Shown: one piece after another, positions 9,890 through 19,929 of the stretch
Layout of the letters: every line of letters starts with the position of its first letter
Position numbering within the stretch: position 1 is the first letter of the stretch
Virus record (IMG/VR): IMGVR_UViG_3300008110_000004
Coordinates: 62,001-126,000 of that record
Length of the DNA: 64,000 nt
Source of the DNA: a virus
Direction: 5' to 3' (one strand)
Made by a program: the position numbers and the translations under genes
Notes under the pieces: model-generated
What the model was told of the DNA's origin: nothing
The model's database searches: none
The model's input: the letters and a program-made list of their open reading frames with translations, nothing else

Positions 9890-10530
9890 GTAAAGAGTCG
9901 ATACAAAGAGATAATTATCAGCAACCAACCATACCCATAGGTGCTGAAATTAGGAAAAGAAAAGAGTTCTCAGAAAGAGAAGTAGGACTAACGCATCCTG
10001 ATTTGTCTAGTTTTATTAGGTTAAATGATCGTGGAGACATAGAGATATTTGCTGCTCCAGGAGTTGGCATTGTGATAAGCGCAAAGTCTAAGTCAATTTC
10101 TTTATTTGGCGATTCCGTAAGGCTGTTTACTAAAGAAGATGGATTAAGGTGGAATAGCTATAATTTTAATTACTGCGCCTCTTCCTATATAGAGCCAACT
10201 TTAGTTAAAATTAACCATAAAAACATTCACTCGGCAACCAACGGAGTCGCTTATTATTTAAATAATGCTGAACAGTATGCAGATCAAGAAACGCAAACTC
10301 CTATTACTATAGTAGGTGAGTTTGGTTTTGCTAAAAAACAAGAGCAAATTCAACAATCGTATGAATCAGAATATGATTTAGCTGGATTGACCGATGAACA
10401 AATAGGGTTACTTGAGATATATCAGACCGATCACTCTAAAGAGCATATATTATTGATGATTCAGTTAATGAAAGATGGAAATAGTTTTGAGCAAGCACAT
10501 AATCTTGCGCTAAAGGAAACAAATGAGTGA
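9886..10530 (+). CDS. Baseplate-associated structural protein, unknown fold
   Basis: 214 residues from the ATG at 9886, which overlaps the upstream stop as ATGA; an in-frame TTG at 9880 is less likely. I do not recognise a named family. The first 100 residues are beta-rich (DRGDIEIFAAPGVGIVIS then SKSISLFGDSVRLFT), resembling the strand pattern of spike-associated proteins. The last 50 residues are helical and acidic. Its fixed place between the OB-fold spike and gp25 argues for a baseplate role. Confidence 0.6.
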   Translation: MSKESIQRDNYQQPTIPIGAEIRKRKEFSEREVGLTHPDLSSFIRLNDRGDIEIFAAPGVGIVISAKSKSISLFGDSVRLFTKEDGLRWNSYNFNYCASSYIEPTLVKINHKNIHSATNGVAYYLNNAEQYADQETQTPITIVGEFGFAKKQEQIQQSYESEYDLAGLTDEQIGLLEIYQTDHSKEHILLMIQLMKDGNSFEQAHNLALKETNE

Positions 10531-10903
10531 TTTGTATTTAACATTAAATGGGGACATTATGCTTGACGGCAATAAGGATATTGCACTAGCCCCATCCTCT
10601 ATGCACGAAGATGTCCAGCAAATCTATTTGAGAATAATGACTGAGCCTGGAGATTTTTATATTTATCCTCAATTAGGGGTAGATTTATCCAGGCTTTACG
10701 GTCTACCTCAAACTAAAGAAACAGCTGAATTTGGTAAAGCTTTAATAATGGCCGGCATTCAAAAAGAAGGTCTTTTTAAGGGTAGGGGCATTCAAATTAA
10801 AGCAGTACCAACAAGCAGAGATGTAATTAGATTTGATATTCATATTATTTCGGATATTAATGAGCCAATAATTCTTTCTGTTAGTCAAACCCTAGGAGCA
10901 TAA
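10523..10903 (+). CDS. gp25-like baseplate wedge protein
   Basis: 126 residues, with the start overlapping the preceding gene by 8 bp. It has the organisation of the T4 gp25 / GPW family: an N-terminal DIMLDGNKDIAL segment, a helix (HEDVQQIYLRIMTEPGDF), the YPQLGVDLSRLYGLP stretch equivalent to the conserved gp25 core, and a closing beta-sheet. gp25 is a wedge component and links to sheath assembly in contractile machines, so this gene is one of the best indicators that the tail is contractile. It is followed immediately by the baseplate-J gene, the usual order. Confidence 0.88.
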   Translation: MSDLYLTLNGDIMLDGNKDIALAPSSMHEDVQQIYLRIMTEPGDFYIYPQLGVDLSRLYGLPQTKETAEFGKALIMAGIQKEGLFKGRGIQIKAVPTSRDVIRFDIHIISDINEPIILSVSQTLGA

Positions 10904-10904
10904 A

Positions 10905-12074
10905 ATGCCAATTTATGGAATAAAAAATAAAGCTGATATACTAGTCAATGTCTTGAATGGCTTGCAGAAAAATGCAGGCGTATCAGCCGTCTATCCTGGG
11001 TCTATAGCTAGAGCATTTGCAGAAGCTTTTACCAGTGAAGTATCAGATCTTTATGAGGCTTTAAGATTTAACCTAACCCAAGGTGACCTCATGACAGCAT
11101 CAGGCAGGAATCTTGATTTGATAGGCGACCTATATGGAATAACCAGAAGAAACATTAGCGATTATTCTAGTCAAGATCGCGAATCCTTCAATATTCAATT
11201 CCTTATAGACAAGCCACATAGCTCGGACGTAACAATACCATCCGGAACATTGGTTTACAATGATGTGTCAAATTTTATTACAAAGCAATATACATATAAA
11301 CTAGCTGGAGATGTAATTATTGGCAAAGGATCAACTAGAGCTTATGGAAGAGTTGATCCAAACTTTACAGATAATGCGTATGTTGCTCCTGTCGGCACAC
11401 TAACTAAGCATAACGCTTTTGCTCCAGCTGGGGTAATAGTGTTTTGCTCAAATCCCAAAGAGGTTTACTCTAACACCAGTGCAGAGTCAGATACTAATTT
11501 CCGAAGAAGAATCATAGCTTCGATAAAAGCAAAAGCTCCGGGCACAGCTGAATCTATCAGATTTGCTGCGTTAGCAGTTAGAGGTGTTAGGGACGTTAGA
11601 ATTAGAGAAGGCACATACGGGGTAGGGTCATGCGATGTTATCGTCGTGCCAGAAACTGCTACCGACATGTCAAATCTGCCTCAAAGAGTTATGATCGCAG
11701 TTAGTGCAGCTAAGCCAATTGGCGTAAGATTTAATGTTAGAATAGCAGAACGAGTTAGTATGAACGTAGAAGCTACTATTACGCTACCGATGGGCTTGAG
11801 TGAAAATCTTGCTAGTGGCATAAGAAATCAGGCCTCACTGTTTGTGAAAAGATACCTAAATTCATTAACAGTTGGAGATACTGTTTCTATTTCGGAAATT
11901 GAAAGACAAATTAAATTATCATCAGATTATATTCGATCATGTTACATAAGTTCCATGTTAGCAGATGGTTCCAGTCTTCCACTTGTAGATTTTTCACTAG
12001 ATACAGTTAAAAGATACCCCGTAGCAGGCGCAATAAACATTAGTTCTGTTATAATGGGTGGAACAAATTATTAA
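10905..12074 (+). CDS. Baseplate J-like protein (gp6/gpJ family)
   Basis: 389 residues. Typical baseplate-J features: an N-terminal region with EVSDLYEAL and TASGRNLDLIGDLYGITR, a beta domain with TIPSGTLVYND, a central TNFRRRIIASIKAKAPGTAESIRFAALAV-type region (quoted in part: ESDTNFRRRI, APGTAESIR), and a C-terminal domain containing VGDTVSISEIERQI. In contractile phages this protein dimerises to form the wedge ring around the hub. Gene order gp25-gpJ matches P2, T4 and many environmental myoviruses. Confidence 0.9.
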   Translation: MPIYGIKNKADILVNVLNGLQKNAGVSAVYPGSIARAFAEAFTSEVSDLYEALRFNLTQGDLMTASGRNLDLIGDLYGITRRNISDYSSQDRESFNIQFLIDKPHSSDVTIPSGTLVYNDVSNFITKQYTYKLAGDVIIGKGSTRAYGRVDPNFTDNAYVAPVGTLTKHNAFAPAGVIVFCSNPKEVYSNTSAESDTNFRRRIIASIKAKAPGTAESIRFAALAVRGVRDVRIREGTYGVGSCDVIVVPETATDMSNLPQRVMIAVSAAKPIGVRFNVRIAERVSMNVEATITLPMGLSENLASGIRNQASLFVKRYLNSLTVGDTVSISEIERQIKLSSDYIRSCYISSMLADGSSLPLVDFSLDTVKRYPVAGAINISSVIMGGTNY

Positions 12075-12103
12075 TTTGTAAATTAATATTTTAAGGATAA
12101 TTG

Positions 12104-15100
12104 ATGAAACAGTATTTGTTACTTTTAAAAAGCGGGGACTTTAATAAGTCTGGCAACATATGGACTAGCAATGCTGTAAATCTATATAAGAACAATTCTT
12201 TCACCAACTATTCTTATGTTAGATCAAGGTATGGCCTTAACGCCATAGGGGACAATACCTATGTTGGCTTAGAATATACTTCTCCGTCATATACTGCGGA
12301 ATTATCAACTCCACTATCCAATAATGCGCTGTATGTTACAGATGTTGGCGAGATTGTTTATGAACAGGCTACGCCTTCTATTCTGAGATTTGTTGATACT
12401 ACGTCAAAAATAGACGTATTAGCCTATAAGCACGCCTTTACAAATCTTCCTGGAACCGAGGTTCCAACCTTCAACTTGCAGATGTATGAGTCTGATTCAG
12501 AAAATGGTCCATGGTTAAAATCCATTCTTTCCTTTGATTCAAATGTGATCTTCATAAGAGATTGTAAACCATGGATAAAGATAGAATTAGAGATATTCAC
12601 TGAAACTTTGAATACTAGTGATTTAGGTCTATTGTTTTATTTGGAAATTGGCATACATGATCCAGTCCCACCAGTAGCATCTGAGCATGCAAGAAATATA
12701 TTAAAGAGATTCCCAACATGGACGGACATGTTTGCAGATTCAGAAAATCCTGCAACCCCATCTTTGTTTGTTCCTAGTTCTACCGCTGGAAAATTCTTAA
12801 CAGCGCTTGTCCAGGAGACTCTGGATAATTTTGATAATGAATTAAATCTTTACGACATTAATCATTACATATCGAGCGCAGATGAAAACATGCTTGCATG
12901 GGCATACGTATCTTATGATGTACCTGTAAACATTCTAAAGGTCTTGGGTGACGATATTCCGCTTATACAAGTAGATAGTTTAGCTTCATTCCATAGATCT
13001 CAGCCAACCGATTATGTATATTATTATAGTCAGGCAAATAAGCAGATAATTTGTATGCGAGAATTTTCTGTATTGAAAATTAATGATATTCAATATGATC
13101 AGCATCCGCTACATGTTCCAAATAACTTTGATGAATTTGGCGCAAGAGTCGGACTCCCTAGACTGCTACTAGAATCAAACGCAAGATACAAGAAAAGAAT
13201 CTTAGACGTATCTTTAAACTATCCTGCAGCTCACATAGATGGTTTCAAGAGAACAGTAAGAAGAGAGCTAGATATTTGGAAAGCTTATGGTCTTGAACCA
13301 GATTCTAATTATCTTGGCGCAACTCCAGATGTTATCGAAATCTCTGATATGGAAAAGAGTACCCCATGGTTTACTCCTTCCGGTAAGCCACTAAAGCCAT
13401 TTATTGACCTTATCGAAAGTATTAACGAAAAGTATCCATCAAACATTGGATATGTTCGATGGGAAGAGGGCTACTGGGATTACGGCGGAATGGACGGAGA
13501 AGGTATTTCTTCAATTCCCGCAATATACGACGTAGAAACAAGCGCGTCTCCGCAGTATTATCAATCAGGTGTTGGCGACTACGCAGACGCTAAGCTGATA
13601 TTGGAGGCAGAAGAAAAAGCCACAACGTCTTTTTCTGGTTATGCAAGTATTTCCGGCGTCTATGCAGATGGTATCGAAGAAGTCTATGCTCCAATTAAAG
13701 TCGACTATTCATGGTATGTTTCTTATCTCAAGAGAGTCCCAGACTATGCAGCAGGGCGCAGAAAGTCCGGCGTAACACAGGATGTTGGCGTTGGTCTAAC
13801 ATATGAATTATCAATGGCTACACACAACTTCTACGCCACGCCATCTACATTTTACGTTAATTTAAATTATTTAGATAGAGATGACTTTTATGTAGGAAAC
13901 AGATTACCAGAAAATCATCCAGCAAGCCCAGAGTATAATCTAATTAGAATATTTAATGACGATGGATATACTCTTTCTGATCTTCAATTCAAAGATAAGA
14001 TATACAATAACATTTACTACAATGCCTCTAGTTCGCCTAGCGTAAATACAATTAATTTTGATGACGTAAGTTCTGTAAAAATAGTTTTCTCTAATGGTGG
14101 ATGGAACCATGTTACTCAAACATATGACAAGTCTTTGGCTACAGCAAACTACAGAGTAGCTTTTAGTAAGTCTACTCCAAATACAATTTACTATACCGAT
14201 CCTTCCTACATGCAATCAGCCCAGTTGGCATCTCCAAGCCAATTCTCCTATAACGATGCAAACATAAGGATAGGTTCAACTGTATATCAGACAAAAGTGC
14301 AAAAATTTGATACACAAACAATTACTTCATCATTCTTTTTGAACGAAAATAATAATCTTACTCAATCTGGTACACAGAATTATTCTATGTACATAGATGA
14401 TCTTGTGGATAGAATAATACTTCCCCCTCAGTCAACGCCTCAGTATATTTACATAAATAATATAAAGCCTCTTGGTTTAACATATTTTAACGGTGATACT
14501 TTAATAAGTGACATTCATGGTGGAGCGGTTATTAATCCAGACGATAATGAAAGATATCTCGTTCCTTCATCCCCAAACATAACATATAAGACATATAACT
14601 CTTCAGGGGTTGAAATTGCTAGCCCAGATTATTTTGATTCAGCCACTATAAATTACTACGCAACGCCATCATATTTAAGTTTTGAATCAGCAAGTAATAA
14701 TTTTTATCCTATTTACTTTACAAAGTACGCCTCGTTTACTTCTCAGACAACACCCCAAATATTTAGTGGCTACATAGATTCTTTGGATAATGTTTATGAA
14801 AACTCGGAGGCAGCAAACAATCAGTTCTTTAACTCAGATGATTTTCTTAAGAGAATATACTTATCAAAAGATTCTTTTGGTTTGGACCCACAAATAGATT
14901 ACATTATCAAAGATGCCCAATTAATATCTGATACTCAATATATTGAGCCATATGTAAATGATAAAAACTCCTTGATAATAGAACTAAACAATGCATTTCT
15001 TAATAACGAAAATGCTAATGTTGACGTAAGAATAGCTAGAGATATTCAGGAAGTAGTGCAAAATAATCCAGCAATTCATACTGGCTGGCTATACTTAAAC

Positions 15101-16699
15101 AAAGATGAATATTATGTATATTCTAATCCTGTTACAGATTCTGCTACAGGAAGATTTTTCTCGCTTCCAATTAGTGGCTATCCAAGATCTGGTTCGCCTA
15201 TAATAGTTACAGTTGGGGAAGAGCAGTATAGAAATATACTATTTGAAGATGTCGCAACACCTGGCAACGTTGTTTTTAGTAATACAGAAGACATTTACGG
15301 TAATGTCAGTAATTTTATTTACTTAGCCTATCAAAACGCTGAAAATATATCTGTTACAGATTCTTACACTGGTGTTGTATTATTTGAAAATTTGTCAACC
15401 TCAACAAATGAGCTGCACTGCTTTAGCGATGCAACTCCGTCCGTGTATGGCAGAAAATATACTGTTAATTACGATGTAAAAAATGCCTGGTACGTTGACA
15501 AAAATGTATACAACCAGAATACGGAGAGTTATAGTTCGTCAATCTATTTTAGTTCAACTCCAAATACAGATAAAGTATATTCTATTACTTACGAATCATC
15601 TTTAAATGACAATACTCATCCAATAGATCTTTCGTTAGTTCCATCATCTAACCCAATAGATGAAGGATTTGTTTATGTTTCAAAAACCGACTATCCATTT
15701 GCTAGCGCAAAAGCAATTTTGTCTCCAACAAGTATTTCTAATTCACAAGATGATTTGATGTATTTGACAATTATTTCTTACGATCAAAACAATAACTTTA
15801 AGCCAGGCCAAACATTCCACGTTTATGGGGATATAATTTCTGCCACGCCGGCTTATGTTACCACAAATGATAATGGTATAGCTAAAACAATAATTCGATA
15901 CTCTTATAATGGATCCGAGAATTATGAATCAAGTAATTTGTTTGTGTCAGGAATTGGTTCAGCTACTCCAAATGGTGGAATAAATAGTGAGACCCAGGGG
16001 TATGTGGCATCAGTTCCGTTTAATGTTAATATTTCAGATCCAGAAATCTTAAGATTAAAAGCAGCCCCATCTTCGCTAATTATTAATGCTGGATCGGATC
16101 AGTCTATATCTCTTGTTGGACAAGTTCTTTGGAAAAATCAGCCTTGGGGCAAGATTTTGCGAGTTTCTTGGAACAAAGCAAGAACGTTAAAAGACCTATT
16201 TGCAGCAACTCCTGATTATACAGCTTATACGTCTTCAGATGGCAAACTGGAAATAGCTAATATTGCAACTGCGCAGGATTCTGCAACACCTGGATACTGG
16301 TTTGCTAGAGTTAATATAGCAGATGAAGCAGGCGCTAAGAATATTTTGCTAACAGATCAGGAAATTAATGCTGGTCAAGACGTTACTATATCTGGAGACG
16401 TGGTTTACTGGTATGAGTCTTATGACACGATTCAATATGATCAAGAATTGAATCCACCACTACCAAATATATATACTTTAAATAAGCAAGAAAATTCAGA
16501 AATTATAGCAACTCCAAACTTTGTTTATAAGCATAGCGATTCTAATACTATTGTTTATAACAGTGCAACACCAAATTGGACACCCCCCAGATGGGTGCCA
16601 TTGAGAAAGTATGATCAGTATCAAATGGGAATTTTTGGCTCAACACCAAACCATATATCTGATTATGAGTTAATTCACCCAGATCATGAGGAACAGTGA
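12104..16699 (+). CDS. Large baseplate/tail-fibre protein with Ig-like region and recurrent (S/A)-(T/S)-P-x motif
   Basis: 1,531 residues from the ATG at 12104, behind an AAGGAT site; the codon before it is an in-frame TTG. Residues 205-270 resemble the tail-protein-I / wedge-connector region found after gpJ (STAGKFLTALVQETLDNF, LNLYDINHYISSADENM). The rest is beta-rich, and residues about 1230-1430 carry bacterial Ig-like (Big_1-type) strands (FKPGQTFHVYGD, TNDNGIAKT, SSDGKLEI, GYWFARV). A striking feature is a short Ala/Ser-Thr/Ser-Pro-(Ser/Asn/Asp/Gln/Gly) motif that I count about 29 times along the protein. The threonine and proline codons vary freely. Probably a baseplate-to-fibre connector; the exact role is inferred from position. 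Confidence 0.7.
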   Translation: MKQYLLLLKSGDFNKSGNIWTSNAVNLYKNNSFTNYSYVRSRYGLNAIGDNTYVGLEYTSPSYTAELSTPLSNNALYVTDVGEIVYEQATPSILRFVDTTSKIDVLAYKHAFTNLPGTEVPTFNLQMYESDSENGPWLKSILSFDSNVIFIRDCKPWIKIELEIFTETLNTSDLGLLFYLEIGIHDPVPPVASEHARNILKRFPTWTDMFADSENPATPSLFVPSSTAGKFLTALVQETLDNFDNELNLYDINHYISSADENMLAWAYVSYDVPVNILKVLGDDIPLIQVDSLASFHRSQPTDYVYYYSQANKQIICMREFSVLKINDIQYDQHPLHVPNNFDEFGARVGLPRLLLESNARYKKRILDVSLNYPAAHIDGFKRTVRRELDIWKAYGLEPDSNYLGATPDVIEISDMEKSTPWFTPSGKPLKPFIDLIESINEKYPSNIGYVRWEEGYWDYGGMDGEGISSIPAIYDVETSASPQYYQSGVGDYADAKLILEAEEKATTSFSGYASISGVYADGIEEVYAPIKVDYSWYVSYLKRVPDYAAGRRKSGVTQDVGVGLTYELSMATHNFYATPSTFYVNLNYLDRDDFYVGNRLPENHPASPEYNLIRIFNDDGYTLSDLQFKDKIYNNIYYNASSSPSVNTINFDDVSSVKIVFSNGGWNHVTQTYDKSLATANYRVAFSKSTPNTIYYTDPSYMQSAQLASPSQFSYNDANIRIGSTVYQTKVQKFDTQTITSSFFLNENNNLTQSGTQNYSMYIDDLVDRIILPPQSTPQYIYINNIKPLGLTYFNGDTLISDIHGGAVINPDDNERYLVPSSPNITYKTYNSSGVEIASPDYFDSATINYYATPSYLSFESASNNFYPIYFTKYASFTSQTTPQIFSGYIDSLDNVYENSEAANNQFFNSDDFLKRIYLSKDSFGLDPQIDYIIKDAQLISDTQYIEPYVNDKNSLIIELNNAFLNNENANVDVRIARDIQEVVQNNPAIHTGWLYLNKDEYYVYSNPVTDSATGRFFSLPISGYPRSGSPIIVTVGEEQYRNILFEDVATPGNVVFSNTEDIYGNVSNFIYLAYQNAENISVTDSYTGVVLFENLSTSTNELHCFSDATPSVYGRKYTVNYDVKNAWYVDKNVYNQNTESYSSSIYFSSTPNTDKVYSITYESSLNDNTHPIDLSLVPSSNPIDEGFVYVSKTDYPFASAKAILSPTSISNSQDDLMYLTIISYDQNNNFKPGQTFHVYGDIISATPAYVTTNDNGIAKTIIRYSYNGSENYESSNLFVSGIGSATPNGGINSETQGYVASVPFNVNISDPEILRLKAAPSSLIINAGSDQSISLVGQVLWKNQPWGKILRVSWNKARTLKDLFAATPDYTAYTSSDGKLEIANIATAQDSATPGYWFARVNIADEAGAKNILLTDQEINAGQDVTISGDVVYWYESYDTIQYDQELNPPLPNIYTLNKQENSEIIATPNFVYKHSDSNTIVYNSATPNWTPPRWVPLRKYDQYQMGIFGSTPNHISDYELIHPDHEEQ

Positions 16700-19600
16700 T
16701 GGAAAAGTTTATTAATTTAACAGATTCCAATAATGAAAAGTCAATTAAAATTGGTCAAAATGCACCAAAAGATTCCGCTGTTTTAGCATGGTTTAATGTA
16801 GATCCTATTTCTCCAGAAAAAAATGTTACAATATTTGATTTATCTGGAACAATATTGGAAAATAGAATTCCAATTTCTGGAGAATCAGAGTTAATGTATG
16901 CAGATGAATTTGGCATACTAAGCAGGTCGGACGGCTCTTCTATTCTTTCTGGTAACAATATAAGTGTTAGCAATATATTTACGGATAGAATTACATCTTC
17001 ACAAAAATTAAACGCATCAGAAATAGATAGTGATAATTTTGCACACCATTATTATGTTAGCAGGTATTTTACTGTAGCTCCCGCAGTTTTTTCGGTAATA
17101 ACTTTAAACGACTATTTGAATAGCACACGAATTTCTGACATCGGCATCAAAATAATCGACCAGTATGGTAAGGATTATGTCGATCAAGACACTAATAAGC
17201 CAAAATATAAGATTCTCCTAGAGCCATTTAAAACAGATTATAACGTAAATGATTCTGAGCTACCTTATAAGATTCTTGTATTCTTAGACGCAACCACGCC
17301 TGTTGGACTAAAGTTAATATACAATAAATTTGAAGTTGATGAAAAAGGTAAAAGACATAATCATCAACTTAGATACACTGAAAATATTAATTCTGTCCCA
17401 ATGTTCAAAGAATTGCCAGAAGAATCTTTTGTTATAGATCCCAACTATATTGGTTCAAATACTTTCTCCATAAAAAAGGTAGACAACAGATTTGTAAATA
17501 CATCTGGTCAATCAAATATAGTCAAAAATGGCTACCAAGCTATAGTCCCCAGTAAGGCCATAAAAGATTATAGAACATATGAGGTTTTTAATTGGAGGAT
17601 TGTAGGAAGAGTTAAAAGAGCTCTTAATTTGAGAGAAGTTAACTTTGGAGCCAATAGAACAGTCAATGCTTGTGTGCTATATTCAGGTAGCGCTTCAGGA
17701 TCTAATATCAGTCCGTATATAATATACAGATTGCAGAATTCTCCATTTAATTTGTCTAATTTCAATTTTGAAAATCCACTAATCAATACACAAAGCAAAA
17801 ATGCAAAATCACATTGGTTGGTAGATATAGACTCAGTAAGCATACAGGATTTATCTAGGTATGACATTGTCTTTTGGTCGCCAGATTTTTCAATAACCCC
17901 ATTGCAAGCTCAAAAAATTAACGACTATATTACAAATAAGTTTGGCACTATCTTTTTAGATCTAAGCAACTGTCCTGACGCTCAAAGACTTTTTTGTGGC
18001 TCGCAATTACAGATGAGCGAGTCAGTATCAGCCAATACTGCGTCAATGAATTCCGATAGCTATCTTATAGATTCAAACAAGAACGGTGGCTGGGACATTA
18101 ATGATAATATCTTTGAAAAAGATTATTATGGAGTATTTGGATCCAGATACACAAGGGACCTAAATGCTAAAACATATAAGTATTTTTCAAATATTGTCTC
18201 TGATAATAGTTTCATTAAAGTGGGACCCACAACAGGATCTCAGCAATCTATAGGTGCCACTATATCATATTCGCCAGCTGTAGATAATCTGTCAAGAGGA
18301 AATGTTATAGCTACCACTTTTCCAGTTATGGAATACTGCAATAAGGTTTATTCATTGTCTGGATCTGAGATTCCAGTAAATGATAATAATGAGCAGACGC
18401 ACGTCGGAAATATCGAAACAGAAAATGTTTTACCAGCAATAATAGAGGGGCCATTTAAGTTACTATATAATGCAGTTTCATATGCCTTATATTCAAAGGC
18501 TAGAGGTCAGCAGTCGAGTTCCACAATATCTTCTCTAACTAATTTCGTAACCGACTGGGGTTCTTCATGGGTCATGTACAGCGACGCTCTAGATGACTCT
18601 GAAAAAAATGATTTTGAAATAACCCCCATTTCACCCTCCACTTCTGTTTATGCTCGTGTTCTTACGAAGAATTCAGCTTCTAACAATACTAGTATATTCA
18701 ATTATTTTAAAGAAAAAATGTCATCAAAGTTACCAGCAACACAAGTTGCAATGCTGTCCGAAGTTTCAATTAATGATATAGATTTTTTCATTGAAATTAC
18801 TAATCCTGACGTTTCAATAAAAGACGCAACAAAAATAGATAATAATAATTCTGTAGAAATAAATATACCGTCTTCTTATTCTCTCCATCAGATAAATCAA
18901 CCAACTGGAGATACTGCGCATCCAGCAAACGCATCTTTGTATGCATATACTGTCAAGTATTCTAGGTCTCTTTCTCCAATTTCCGGTATGGGTCCATATG
19001 TATTACTCGAAAGGCCGATTAATAGTTCATCAAATAGGCAGCTTTTAAGTGGATTTAATTCTTCTTCCGGTTTTCATTCCTATTCTTTTAGACTAAAATC
19101 TTCTTTTGTTTCCTATGAAGGAATAGATCAGCCAACAGTTTTCCAAACTAAACTAAATGGTGAATTAGCTTATGATTTAATGGGAACAATTAAAAGAACT
19201 AGAACTACGGTTATAACACCAGAGCCGGCGCTGAGAACGTTAAAAACTTCCTCCGCTAAATCCGCCATTGATGATTACGGTTTATTGAGAGCCAAATCTA
19301 CATCGGAAACATCCAATGTTTTCCCTTATACTGGCGATATTGAAATTCATGGTCAAACCAGAATATGGAAACAAGGGTGGGATTCTTCAGGAGAGGGCAG
19401 TAATAGATTCTTGTCAATTGAAGAAGCTCAAGCAGTTGCTAGCTATTTAGAGTCATTGTATGTTTCTAACTATTATCAGTTAAATCCACCTACCATTGTT
19501 CAAGTCCCTGACAGGCTTGAGGAAAGGGCAAATGTTGTGCCAACGTCTTCACAGGTGGCAGCTCAAACAATTCCTACAATGACAAGCTCTAGTGATTTTA

Positions 19601-19917
19601 GGAATATTTATATAAATTATTATCCAAACAATTATCGAACTTTTATCGGCCCAATTATTACACCTCTGCCAATAGCAGAATGGAAATATTGGAAGAAAAA
19701 CGCAAGTCTTCCTAGTGGAACAAAATACAGTATTGGCGTAGTGATAAAAATGAATAACGATCAATATACTGTTACCGTTTCACAGCAGGACAGTGATGGC
19801 GACCTTAAGGCCATTCTTGTAAGTTCACGTATGTCTTTAGCTGCGTTGAGAACATACCTTGGACCAAGCATTTCTATACCAGCTGATTTCTTTTTGGCAA
19901 AAGTAAGTAACTTATAG
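16699..19917 (+). CDS. Large tail/baseplate structural protein with GATase-like domain
   Basis: 1,072 residues. The start ATG overlaps the upstream stop (TGATG) behind a GAGGAAC site; the in-frame GTG at 16696 is less likely. Mostly Asn/Ser-rich and beta-like, as in other tail proteins here. Residues about 310-435 contain an alpha/beta module resembling the class-I glutamine-amidotransferase-like fold: 'ACVLYSG' strand, 'RYDIVFWSPDF', 'QAQKINDYI', 'FGTIFLDLSN'. No Cys-His-Glu triad is obvious, so it would be structural or carbohydrate-binding rather than catalytic. I cannot assign it to a named family. Confidence 0.6.
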   Translation: MEKFINLTDSNNEKSIKIGQNAPKDSAVLAWFNVDPISPEKNVTIFDLSGTILENRIPISGESELMYADEFGILSRSDGSSILSGNNISVSNIFTDRITSSQKLNASEIDSDNFAHHYYVSRYFTVAPAVFSVITLNDYLNSTRISDIGIKIIDQYGKDYVDQDTNKPKYKILLEPFKTDYNVNDSELPYKILVFLDATTPVGLKLIYNKFEVDEKGKRHNHQLRYTENINSVPMFKELPEESFVIDPNYIGSNTFSIKKVDNRFVNTSGQSNIVKNGYQAIVPSKAIKDYRTYEVFNWRIVGRVKRALNLREVNFGANRTVNACVLYSGSASGSNISPYIIYRLQNSPFNLSNFNFENPLINTQSKNAKSHWLVDIDSVSIQDLSRYDIVFWSPDFSITPLQAQKINDYITNKFGTIFLDLSNCPDAQRLFCGSQLQMSESVSANTASMNSDSYLIDSNKNGGWDINDNIFEKDYYGVFGSRYTRDLNAKTYKYFSNIVSDNSFIKVGPTTGSQQSIGATISYSPAVDNLSRGNVIATTFPVMEYCNKVYSLSGSEIPVNDNNEQTHVGNIETENVLPAIIEGPFKLLYNAVSYALYSKARGQQSSSTISSLTNFVTDWGSSWVMYSDALDDSEKNDFEITPISPSTSVYARVLTKNSASNNTSIFNYFKEKMSSKLPATQVAMLSEVSINDIDFFIEITNPDVSIKDATKIDNNNSVEINIPSSYSLHQINQPTGDTAHPANASLYAYTVKYSRSLSPISGMGPYVLLERPINSSSNRQLLSGFNSSSGFHSYSFRLKSSFVSYEGIDQPTVFQTKLNGELAYDLMGTIKRTRTTVITPEPALRTLKTSSAKSAIDDYGLLRAKSTSETSNVFPYTGDIEIHGQTRIWKQGWDSSGEGSNRFLSIEEAQAVASYLESLYVSNYYQLNPPTIVQVPDRLEERANVVPTSSQVAAQTIPTMTSSSDFRNIYINYYPNNYRTFIGPIITPLPIAEWKYWKKNASLPSGTKYSIGVVIKMNNDQYTVTVSQQDSDGDLKAILVSSRMSLAALRTYLGPSISIPADFFLAKVSNL

Positions 19918-19929
19918 TAAGGAAATATT

